A DNA stretch of 13,224 nt from Pigoraptor vietnamica (lineage: Eukaryota > Opisthokonta > Filasterea), in the NCBI GenBank assembly GCA_943704525.1, contig CALSCQ010000064.1, positions 1 through 13,224 of the forward strand, given 5' to 3'. The position numbers were made by a program, and so were the translations under genes. Numbering within the stretch: position 1 is the stretch's first letter; the number at the start of each line of letters is the position of its first letter. Below, piece by piece: positions 1 to 13,224 of the stretch. Below the pieces are notes generated by a model that worked only from the letters and a program-made list of their open reading frames with translations, ran no database searches and was not told the origin of the DNA.

Positions 1-354
1 CCCCCCTCCCTGTCTCTCCAAAGAACGCCGAATCACGTCGAAAAGCTTTAAACACAAGCAATTGTCGTGTCGCTTCGACACCTCGTCGACGGATGAGAAG
101 AAAAGAGATGCTTCACTTACCCCTGAGAAATTCCTTCGTGTCGTCGAGCACGAGATTCAGCAAGGGGTCAAAGCCCTTCAGACTGCCAACGACTTCGCGC
201 CCGCCATGGAACTTGACGCGGATCTCCTTGTCGAGAAATCGCGCGAGATCCAAAATCGACTCCTTCTTCTTTGACTTGTCCTGCGCACACAACACACAAT
301 ACGCGATGAGGCAAAGCTCCATAGTTGCATCAAGGGGCACACTGGCAAGGCCAT
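1..354 (-). CDS. LSM7: LSM7, U6 snRNA/mRNA-decay Sm-like protein (5' part, runs off left edge)
   Basis: LSM7 is a subunit of the LSm1-7 (cytoplasmic mRNA decapping) and LSm2-8 (U6 snRNP) rings. The exon at 280-121 on the minus strand encodes a strong Sm1 motif: KKKESILDL, then a D-K-x-I-R-V-K-F strand, GGREV, and LKGFDPLLNLVLDD, as in the family. It is preceded by the acceptor gtgtgcgCAG and followed by a perfect GTAAGT donor at 120, leaving phase 1. The Sm2 half of the protein is missing and should lie beyond position 1; I see no exon of it in 1-119. The start is inferred: ATG at 354 gives MALP, then a 62-bp intron (342-281) joins in phase 0 to DKSKKKES. This first exon is uncertain because its donor (GTGTGC) is weak and an ATG at 322 reads straight through. 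The identity of the middle exon is firm. Confidence 0.85.
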
Positions 355-889
355 TCGAGAGAAAACATTGTAAGGCGGAAATTACGCGAAAGAAGCAAGG
401 ACGAGTTTCGGAGAAGACGCCCTACTTGCCCTACTTGCGACAACACAATAAAATCTTTCAACTGAAGCACACGAAACGCGCTTTCTCTGCCGCCCACGAG
501 CACTCAACGCAGCACGTGCACACTTCGGCCACGACCACCGCATGCAAGACTGTCACACAGACCTGTTGTTGTGCCATTGTGTCCACGACAACACACAACG
601 AAAGATTACGCGGCCAAAGTGGGGACGGAGATTGCTTTTTTAATACCATTCAACGGCCTGGGACACAGCTGATTCACACATGTACATACTGAATGAAAAT
701 AAGTATTATACTTTTTCGATATATGTGGTCTGGTTAGTCGAGAAGGATCACACTCAATGTCAGCATTGAGTAGCATTGTCCACCAAGGTCATGTGTCTGA
801 CTTGGGATGGCGCGCACAGTTTGAAACACTTTGCATCTTATCCTTCACACGCGCGTCTCAAGCGAGTGCGCAGAGGCATAGGCAGCAAC
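355..889. promoter_or_regulatory. Divergent intergenic region between LSM7 and the GH-like gene
   Basis: This is the only space between the two head-to-head starts, so both promoters must lie here. I see an AT-rich stretch at about 690-725 (containing TATTATA near 704 and ATATATG near 719), which suits a core promoter for the plus-strand gene, but no textbook TATA box at a fixed distance. Open frames in this stretch lack codon bias and known motifs. Confidence 0.4.
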
Positions 890-2553
890 ATGGCGTCCCT
901 GCGCTCGAGTGTGCGAGCACTCGCCGCACTCGTCCTTGCGGTGGCTGTGTGCGCTGGACATGTCCCTTCTCGCCGCTCCACTTCCGTACCCTCGCAATCA
1001 ACGGATGATGTGCCCCTGTGGTGCGGCAAGCCATACACGACAGTGACGCTCGACCGCAGCGACAGCAAGAAGGGATTTTCGTCTGCAGCTTCAGAGAAAG
1101 ATGGCGCCCAGGATTCGCTCACCGTCGTCGCCGGTCGGTCTCCGTACACGTGGGAGGAGAGCGGTGAGCTTGTCGTGCGCTGGGCTTCTCGCGCGCCCGT
1201 GGCCGACGGCGAGTTCTACGTGAAGGCGCGTCTCGTGGACGCGTTTGGAGAGGCGTCAGGGCCCGTGGTCGCGGATGCAGCGGCGGTCGTACCCGGGTTT
1301 CGTGTCGGCGAGTTTGCAGTCGTTCCCATCGACCTCTCGCTCATTCCCATGGGCGCTTACACGGAGATTGCGTGCGACGTGTTCTTCGCTAGCTCGGGAA
1401 AGGCTGCTGCGGATGCGCCGATTACGGTGCGATTGGGGCGCTTCCCGCCGAAAACGAACGAGGTCAAGGTGGACGCGCGCGGGATGGGCCTTGTCGTCGA
1501 CAACGCCACGTTTTTTCCGATGGGCTTTTACCTCGAATGGCTCGGGAGCGCCAATTTCGACGCCGTGATGCAGACGGAGATCAACAATGGCTTCAATGCG
1601 CCGCTGCCGTACCGTCCTGGCGCCGTGAGCGACGACTACGTTGCGTTTATGGACGCCCTCGATAACTTGGGCGGACGCGTCCACTTTGACATGTGTGGGT
1701 GCGCGCGTTCGCGTGATGTTGGCACGCCCAGTTCGTGCTTGTGTCATGAATAATGCGTGTGTGTGCATGATGTACGTCTGTGTGTGTGCATGATGCACGT
1801 CTGTGTGTGTGTGTGTGTGTGTGTGCGTGTATGTGTGTGCGTGCGTGTGTGTTTGTGTGCGTGCGTGTGTGCTTTATGTGTGCGTTGCCTGTGTGTTCTC
1901 TTCGACAGAAGGTGTTCTCATCTCCAGCACTTCCACAGATGGCCTCGGCATGTCCCCCAATTCGACGTCGAAAACGGAGACGATTACGGCGTATGTCAAC
2001 CGCCTCAAGGACCACCCCGCCCTCCTCACGTACTACGTTGCGGACGGTGCGTTGCTGCGTGTGCTTGCAGAACACCGACGAGATGACTCTTCTCCTGCAC
2101 CAACTACATACCCCCCACAAATACCGTGCTCGCGTGTGCACCCTCTTTCCACGCACCCATCCCATATCCGAGGCTTCGTTTCTCGATTCTCAATGGCCCT
2201 CTCTGTCCATTCTCCGCTCTTATGCCGACGAACAACTGCCTCCATTCGTGCGCAGAGCCTGACGGCGACGGCAAGGGCCTGGACCCCCAAGTGCTGATCG
2301 AGACGTACGAACTCATCAAGTCGCTCGATCCCTACCACCCCGTCATTATCGTGCTAAACTGCTTCAAGAACCCGTACCACGCAATCGCAGAGTATCTCCC
2401 CGCGTGCGACGTCATGATGACGGACCCGTACTGCATCACCGTGCAGCAGCCCGTCGGTGAGAATGCTGTGCGCGAGGCCTTCAGCGAATCCTGCTCTGCG
2501 CCTGTTCTCTTGTGCAATGGTGGAATCGCTTGCAGCATGTGTTTTGTGTGCGT

Positions 2554-2611
<58 letters not shown>

Positions 2612-3900
2612 ATGTCTGTTCGTTCTTTGGCCCTTCAGTTACGAAAGCGCGCACTGTCTCCGCAGGATGCGACCTCTGCGAGGGCGACGCGTTTGACGTC
2701 GCCGTGCGCGCCGACCATTACATGCCAATTGTCGGCGGTTCAAAGCCGTTTTGGATGGTGTTGCAGGTGCGTGGACGTTGACGCATTCTTCCCTCCTCGA
2801 ATAGGGGAGACAGTGGCCATGTCAAGCGGGTCCGACAACTTTTCTCTCTCTATCGTCCGTTAATTTTGAAGTTTGCCTCTGTCGAGTTGTGTTGAGTTCG
2901 TTTGTGTGCATTCAGAAATGATGTCCCTTTAATCATCTCTCACGCCTGTGCCTCTCTTTCGACTCAGGCGTTCGGCGGCGGCGAGCACTGGCTCCGACAA
3001 CCCACCGGTCGCGAGGCGCGCGCCATGACCTATCTCGCGCTGGTGTCGGGCGCCACCGGCCTCCTCTACTTCCTCGAGGGCATCCCCCACCACGCCCTGT
3101 GGTCAGAGTGCGGCACGCTTGCCTCGGAAATCGCCTCGCTCGCGCCCGCACTCCTTGCGGGGCCGTCACGTGACCCGCTCGAGACGGGCGTCGAGATTGG
3201 GCTCTTGTCTGCGGGCGTCCGCGCGCAGAGCTTTGTCGATCCGGCCGATGGATCGCTCGTGGTCGTCGTGGTCAACGCGGGAAAGGCGCCGTCTCTCGTT
3301 TCGTTGCGCGTGTCTCCGGCGCTGTGGTCGCCCACAGTGGAGGTGGAGTTTGAGGGTCGATTCGTGTCGTTGGTCGGCGACACTCTGCAGGAGCCGGTGG
3401 AGGGCCTCGGGACGCGCGTGTACAGGCTGCGGAAGCGTACAGAAGCGAAGGCGCCCTCACCCCTTCCCCTCCTCCTCAACGGTGACTTTGAGCACTACGC
3501 CGAAGTTGGCGTCCCGGACGGCTTTGGGACGGCCAACGCGCGGCCCGATCGCTCGCACGCACACGGCGGCCGGTTCTCGATGCGCATGCAGTGCGCGTCT
3601 GGCGCGTCCCCCTGCGCATCCATCTCGTCCTATCCCCCAAAGCTTTACGACAACACGACGTACTCGCTCACGCTGTGGGCGCGCGGACGTGGATACGGCG
3701 CAGATGACGTGGTGTACGTCGAGGTCGGCGGCGCCGGCGCGAACGCTACGTTCGCGGTCGCTTCTTCGACCGGCGAGTGGCAGCTGCTAACGCTGCCTGC
3801 GCCCATCACACCACCGGCAACGGCTCACTACGGCGTGTCCGTGCGGCTTGTAACCGCCGGCCCCGTGTGGGTGGACGACGTGTCCATTGAGCAGTTGTAA
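890..3900 (+). CDS. Secreted glycoside-hydrolase-like protein with C-terminal carbohydrate-binding-like module (5 exons)
   Basis: Exons: 890-~1692, ~1928-2046, 2256-2456, 2666-2766, 2968-3900, giving about 718 aa. ATG 890 is preferred because it opens a signal peptide (MASLRSSVRALAALVLAVAVCAG). Residues about 190-560 look like a TIM-barrel hydrolase: a G..VVDNATFFPMGFY strand, HPALLTYYVADEP|DG with a putative acid/base Glu (about residue 308) in the DEP motif, the TDPY strand, and PFWMVLQ|AFGGGEHW. The DEP and VLQ-AFGG motifs are completed only across spliced junctions, which supports those exons. Residues about 575-718 (NGDFE start, WVDDVSI end) resemble a CBM4/9-type jelly roll. I cannot assign a GH family or substrate. 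The exon 1/exon 2 junction is uncertain by some codons: a frame-consistent choice is AT|GTGTGG to CAG 1925-1927, but an acceptor at 1906-1908 paired with another donor is possible. Confidence 0.82.
1758..1876. repeat. (GT)n microsatellite with a 23-bp tandem duplication, in intron 1 of the GH-like gene
   Basis: A run of GT/GC-T steps fills most of this intron. Its first part is a two-copy repeat: GCATGATG-Y-ACGTCT occurs at 1765 and again at 1788, exactly 23 bp apart, with one T/C difference. Frames through it encode only Cys-Val runs and are not genes. Confidence 0.85.
2541..2610. repeat. (GT)n microsatellite in intron 3 of the GH-like gene
   Basis: An almost pure GT run, starting with GTGC variants, sits inside the intron spliced from 2457 (GTGAGA donor) to 2665 (CGCAG acceptor). 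It has no coding meaning. Confidence 0.9.
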
Positions 3901-4061
3901 ATGCGCAGAGCCCGTTTAAATTGAAATTCCTGTGTTTCCGTCTGTTTTCAGTCCATTTTCAAGAGTTCATCCACAAGTGGCTCAGAACACAATGCACGCG
4001 CACCGGTACACTAGGGTGGGATTTTAATACAGGCGAATAACAACAGCGTCGACACTTCACT
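3901..4061. other. Convergent 3' intergenic gap
   Basis: Only about 160 bp separate the stop of the plus-strand GH-like gene from the predicted stop of the minus-strand kinase. Both 3' UTRs must fit here or overlap. I see no canonical AATAAA on either strand; AT-rich spots lie near 3915-3925 and 4020-4040. Confidence 0.5.
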
Positions 4062-10080
<6,019 letters not shown>

Positions 10081-10392
10081 CTGTCGAGACACTCACACGA
10101 TCAAGGCAGAGAAATGCACAGCAGAGAGTGAATGACGTGTGTGTGTGTGTGTGTGTAATGTGTGTGTGTGTGTGTGTGTGTGTAATATGTGTGTGTGTGT
10201 GTAATGTGTGTGTGTGTGTGTGTAATGTGTGTGTGTGTGTGTGTAATGTGTGTGTGTGTGTGTGTAATGTGTGTGTGTGTGTAATATGTGTGTGTGTGTG
10301 TGTGTGCATGTGTGTGTGTGTGTGTAATGTGTGTGTGTGTGTGTAATATGTGCGTGTGTGTGTGTGTGTTAATGTGTGTGTGTGTGTCAGAA

Positions 10393-10442
<50 letters not shown>

Positions 10443-10464
10443 CACCGCGGCAATGCAGGCATAC
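10081..10464 (-). other. 384-bp intron joining the esterase exons to the kinase exons
   Basis: The donor AAG|GTATGC at 10464 ends the last esterase exon in phase 0. The acceptor tctcgaCAG at 10083-10081 opens the first kinase exon in phase 0. Everything between is the (GT)n/TAAT array plus about 50 bp of ordinary sequence with a pyrimidine-rich stretch before the acceptor. No promoter or terminator is visible inside it. Whether this is a real intron or a join of two unrelated loci cannot be decided from the sequence. Confidence 0.5.
10137..10437. repeat. (GT)n array punctuated by TAAT, period near 21 bp
   Basis: About 300 bp of GT dinucleotides with TAAT inserts at 10156, 10183, 10202, 10223, 10244, 10265, 10282, 10325, 10344 and 10370. 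Three consecutive spacings are exactly 21 bp, so this is a minisatellite built on a microsatellite. It ends in a purer GT run at 10395-10436. The Cys-Val and His-Thr frames through it are not proteins. Confidence 0.95.
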
Positions 10465-11231
10465 CTTGGGATTAATGTCGAACTGCGGCAACTTCGCAAA
10501 TGCTGCCGATGCCGTGAAAATGCGCAGGTTCGGGAAGCGAAGGGAGGACAACAGCTCGCGACTGGCGTTAAACACAGCCCCGACGTTCATGGCCATGTTC
10601 GACTGGCCCTGCGTTGCAACGAAAAATTGCGCACGTCAACTCCGGGCCATTTCAGTATTACACGCAATTATGGGGTACGTGCGCGGTCCCGCGTCATGTA
10701 TGGCTGCGCCCGGCATGTGTCAGTGGTAAGACACTGAGTGCCCTTGACGTACCGAGCAGAAGAAGACGTCGCCGAACATGACGTTGCTGAAAGTGGCCCA
10801 CGACCGTCCCGCTGAGATGGTGAGCTGGTAGGGACCCCCGTGGGCGACGGGCGGCAGCACAACCGACCAGAAGCCCTTGTCGTCGGCGACAGACTGTCCG
10901 CTCACGCCGGCGATCCCCACCATCACTTGATCCCCAGCACCAGCGGAGCCTGCGTGACGATGGCACTCTGTCAATGTTGGATGCATTGGGATTGGTGGCG
11001 ACCGTAAGGACGGTACGAGACTCCCGCACACGGTGCACGCACGGCGCACGCACCCCATATCCTTGCAGATGCTGGTTCGCCTTGGAGGACCATGTTGTCC
11101 GAGAAGAACTGCGGGAGCCACAGGCCAACGGCGACGGTGTCGAGTGGCAGGCCGTAGCTGCGCACATGCCCCGGAAGCGCGAACGATATGAGGAGCGCCA
11201 CGACGACAGCGCAGGCACCCGACCGGTGCAT
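10465..11231 (-). CDS. SIAE: Sialate O-acetylesterase, N-terminal third only (3 exons)
   Basis: Exons (minus): 11231-11054, 10949-10753, 10608-10465, encoding 173 aa. ATG 11231 opens a signal peptide (MHRSGACAVVVALLISFALPG). Then come the family hallmarks: LPQFFSDNMVLQ, RIW|G across the first splice, FWSVVLPPVAHGGPYQLTI, NVMFGDVFFCS|GQSNMAMN across the second splice, and FNASREL..FPNLRIFTAS. S128 in GQSNM is the SGNH catalytic serine. Full enzymes continue for several hundred residues with the WGG and Asp/His blocks; none of that is in the window. After K173 a GTATGC donor leads into a GT array and then kinase exons on the same strand. As it stands the fragment could not be an active esterase. 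It is a truncated gene, part of a fusion, or cut by an assembly join. Confidence 0.85.
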
Positions 11232-11433
11232 CTTGTTGGACTCGCCTGTGCGGTGTCCGACAATGGTAGGGTGTTTGTGCCTCGCTTGCGACGACTGCCG
11301 CTGTTGGTCGTCCTCCGACCAGGAAAGCAGCTAACACTTATGTGCGACCGAAGCGGCGCCGGTTCTGTTTCCGGAAAAGCATTAGGAGAGAGATTGCCCG
11401 CTGTGTTGCGAAGGCGACAGTGCGCAGGTTGAG

Positions 11434-11441
11434 TATATATA
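11434..11441 (-). promoter_or_regulatory. TATATATA element upstream of the esterase
   Basis: A palindromic TATATATA stands out from GC-rich flanks about 200 bp upstream of ATG 11231. It would give a 5' UTR of roughly 170 nt. The motif is symmetric, so its direction is inferred from the neighbouring gene. Confidence 0.4.
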
Positions 11442-11882
11442 GTGAGAACTACTTTTTCCATTGCGCTCCAACATGTTTGGTCAGCGCTTGCCGCTGTGCG
11501 ACTCGGCGACTGAGACGGACGCCGGGACACAGCGGCGGTGGCGTGGTGTCAGGAAATTCGGCGATGTGCTCTGTCTGTGCCACTTCGCAGTCACCGACGC
11601 AGTGACCGTAGTTTCCACCGCCCCAATTTTATTATTTATGAATCGGATTTTCCTTTTTTTGGTCGGGAACTCGTTGGTGTGGTACGTGGTGGCACGCGAA
11701 CAGTCATAGCTACCCACGGAAGGAACCAATGGGAAGCTGGACAGAGGGGTAACCGATCTTTTCGAGTGTAAAAATAGAACAACGGCATCTGCTTTCGGTA
11801 AATCCCAGCCGACGTGTGCGCCCCAAATACAGTGACGTCCAATTGGGTATAATGCTCCCAACGTTTCTATAAATATTGACGT

Positions 11883-11962
11883 AAATTTTTGTGGAGATCG
11901 GAAATTCTTTGTGGATTGAAATAAATTTTTGCCGGATGAAATAAATTTCTACGGAAGGGCGA
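11883..11962. repeat. Four degenerate tandem copies of a ~20-bp AT-rich unit
   Basis: Units start with AAATTYYT at 11883, 11902, 11923 and 11943 (spacings 19, 21, 20). Each continues with a G/C-containing core (GTGGAGATCG, GTGGATTGA, GCCGGATGA, ACGGAAGGG). The two last copies share TGAAATAAATTT, 20 bp apart (11917, 11937). Confidence 0.7.
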
Positions 11963-11994
11963 GATACGTGAAAAGTAGTTTTTTTTTATGACAG

Positions 11995-12056
11995 CCGATT
12001 TTTCCATTCAATGAAAAAATTTTACCTACAATGTATGGATTTTCCATACAAATCGG
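11995..12056. repeat. Nested inverted repeat / hairpin
   Basis: The inner part is a perfect 8-bp inverted repeat with a 3-nt loop: TGTATGGA at 12032-12039 and TCCATACA at 12043-12050. An outer pair, CCGATTT (11995) and AAATCGG (12050), encloses it together with a second smaller palindrome around CATTCAATG. It is not followed by a T-run in a coding context, so I do not call it a terminator. Confidence 0.7.
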
Positions 12057-12513
12057 GATCATCTGCAATTTGAATGATGACATTAATTTCACGTGCAAAA
12101 CCTTTTTTTGTCCAGTGCACATGATGTTTGACTCCCCCCAATCTGGTTTGTCAATTTTCGCACCTTTGTGAGTGACGAAAAGTCAATATGAGCGCGGGCG
12201 CGTCGTTTTTGAATTGACTTGTTCCCATTGTCACACGCACTGCTGAGTGCACGGCGGGCCCGGCGAATCACAACACTAGAGCGTGCGCGACAGTTACTGT
12301 ATAGAGCGAGGCGCATGCTCTCTTCTCTCCTTGGCTGACGAATTGCGCAATGAAGGGCTTGCCGGCACGCGCCGCGCCAGGGTGACTCATAGCACGGCCT
12401 GCCACGGCCAGAGTGCACGGCAGTGCATCAGCGAAGCCATCAGCCGTAGTAATCAGTCAGAGTGTATGGGACACGCCCATCTGACAAGCCCACACTTTCA
12501 TCAAGGGCGAGGG

Positions 12514-12521
12514 TATAAAAG
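12514..12521 (+). promoter_or_regulatory. TATA box (TATAAAAG) of the right-hand gene
   Basis: A consensus TATAAAAG lies 95 bp before the ATG at 12609. An initiator-like TCATCAC about 25 bp downstream (around 12540) would leave a 5' UTR of some 65-70 nt. This is the clearest core promoter in the window. Confidence 0.7.
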
Positions 12522-12608
12522 ATGTCCCGCATCGGGCACTCATCACGGCAAGTTTGCAGTACTTCAACTGACTGTAACTGTCGGCGACGGCACACGGCGG
12601 AGAGCAAG

Positions 12609-13224
12609 ATGCCTGGAAAGCGCACGAATCGCGGCGAGCCGAGCCAGAAAGGCTCACAGGCCGGCGGATCTCAGCCCGCATCGGGGGGCAGTCAGGCCAT
12701 CAGTGAGCCGGCGCCGGCGCAACAGCAGTACTTTACCTACCCCGAAGCGCTCAAGGGGGACTTGGACGACATCGAGCAGGAGGTCGCCGGCGACTACGCG
12801 ATGACCGTGGAGCCGTCCGACGACGATGTCGACGAGGATCAGTCGACCAGTGATGGGCGCCCCGGTGTCCGTCCTCGAGTCATTCGCGTACTCAACGATG
12901 ACGATCTCGGCGAGGACTACGACTGGGATCGCCTGCTCAGCGACACCAGCGACGAAGAAGACGACGGCCCTGACCGCGACGAACCCATGGACGGCGATGG
13001 CGAGGACCACCCGGCTGTCAAGAATGAGGGCGGGCCCCGTGCTCAGCGTCATCGTCGCCTGCGCCGCAGGGTTGGCGAGCGCCAGAGGCGCTCAGTGAAT
13101 CGCCCCGAGGACCTGTCGTACAGGCGCTACAGCACGAACGAGCGCCAGATGATTGTCGAGGCGAACATCATCGAGGCGCAGCATCCCCGCGAGATTGCGA
13201 GGCGCTTTCGCATGCCGGTGTCGA
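12609..13224 (+). CDS. Acidic protein with helix-turn-helix, possible transposase or DNA-binding protein (3' end outside window)
   Basis: From ATG 12609 the frame stays open for 205 codons to the right edge with no stop or intron. Residues about 1-45 are a Gly/Ser/Gln-rich tail beginning MPGKRTNRGEPSQKG. Residues about 45-145 are strongly acidic (DDDVDEDQ, SDTSDEEDD). Then follows an Arg-rich stretch (QRHRRLRRRVGERQRR). The last visible residues, YSTNERQMIVEAN..EAQHPREIARRFRMPVS, look like a homeodomain-like helix-turn-helix of the kind at the start of Tc1/mariner-type transposases, where a catalytic DDE/D domain would come next. That domain, if present, is beyond the window. A host transcription factor or a viral/virus-like-element protein cannot be excluded. 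Intron-free reading in a region of intron-dense genes favours a mobile or transferred gene. Confidence 0.65.
   Translation, partial: MPGKRTNRGEPSQKGSQAGGSQPASGGSQAISEPAPAQQQYFTYPEALKGDLDDIEQEVAGDYAMTVEPSDDDVDEDQSTSDGRPGVRPRVIRVLNDDDLGEDYDWDRLLSDTSDEEDDGPDRDEPMDGDGEDHPAVKNEGGPRAQRHRRLRRRVGERQRRSVNRPEDLSYRRYSTNERQMIVEANIIEAQHPREIARRFRMPVS

Larger units (their letters stand above)
11232..12608. other. Intergenic region without a convincing gene
   Basis: Between the esterase start and the right-hand gene there is no frame with family motifs or splice support. Base composition changes along it: GC-rich to about 11600, clearly AT-rich from about 11600 to 12200, GC-rich again after 12220. It holds the TATATATA element, the degenerate 20-bp repeats, a strong hairpin, and the TATA box of the next gene. 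A 78-codon frame from ATG 11473 has a hydrophobic end but no support. Confidence 0.6.

Noticed and set aside
113-340. LSM7 as an unspliced frame starting at 340
   Set aside because: That start is GTG, the CAG acceptor at 283-281 directly precedes the conserved part, and the leader has no resemblance to LSM7 N-termini.
1647-2165. 172-codon minus-strand frame across the GH-like gene and its GT intron
   Set aside because: Its His-Thr core is microsatellite and its remainder is antisense to coding exons.
1755-2610. Possible CRISPR-like array in the repeated GT stretches
   Set aside because: The units are simple dinucleotide repeats without spacers, in introns of a eukaryotic gene.
2047-2665. 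Two introns of the GH-like gene both exactly 209 bp (2047-2255 and 2457-2665)
   Set aside because: Their sequences do not resemble each other beyond the splice sites, so this is probably coincidence rather than duplication.
11461-11709. Small plus-strand frame with a hydrophobic end, upstream of the esterase
   Set aside because: It has no family match, no promoter or splice context, and its length is expected by chance.
12414-12427. Short palindrome TGCACGGCAGTGCA before the right-hand gene
   Set aside because: A 5-bp stem is too short to support a function in GC-rich DNA.

Overview
The window is nuclear DNA of a unicellular eukaryote. It is GC-rich with many CpG, and its protein-coding genes are cut by short GT-AG introns (mostly about 60-215 bp) that often carry (GT)n or (CT)n microsatellites. 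I placed 23 introns by requiring a recognisable splice site, matching reading phase and family homology on both sides. Many donors read GTGCGT rather than GTRAGT. The gene content (LSM7, an MRCK/ROCK-type AGC kinase, a sialate O-acetylesterase) fits an opisthokont-side or amoebozoan protist, but I cannot name the species.

Layout. At 1-354 (minus) lies the 5' part of an LSM7 gene that runs off the left edge. At 890-3900 (plus) lies a five-exon gene for a secreted glycoside-hydrolase-like protein with a C-terminal carbohydrate-binding-like module. It converges on a large minus-strand kinase gene (10080 down to 4062, 15 exons, about 1,224 aa) that encodes an AGC kinase of the MRCK/DMPK class, its C-tail, a very long coiled coil, an Ala/Pro-rich linker and a PH domain. 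Directly upstream on the same strand (11231 down to 10465) are three exons of a secreted sialate O-acetylesterase that stops after the catalytic-serine motif. From 11232 to 12608 there is no convincing gene; this stretch is partly AT-rich and holds a degenerate 20-bp repeat and a hairpin. At 12609, behind a clear TATA box, an acidic protein begins. It ends in a helix-turn-helix at the right edge and is probably a transposase or DNA-binding protein.

The most notable point is the junction between the esterase and the kinase. The esterase loses its remaining catalytic blocks, and the kinase loses the N-terminal helical exon its family normally has. The two fragments meet in one intron filled with a (GT)n/TAAT array. 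The reading phases match, so the locus could be read as one secreted-esterase-kinase fusion gene. An assembly join or recombination at the microsatellite explains the data at least as well.

The other genes show no shared pathway: RNA decay/splicing (LSM7), carbohydrate breakdown (GH-like, SIAE), and Rho/Cdc42-type cytoskeletal signalling (kinase).
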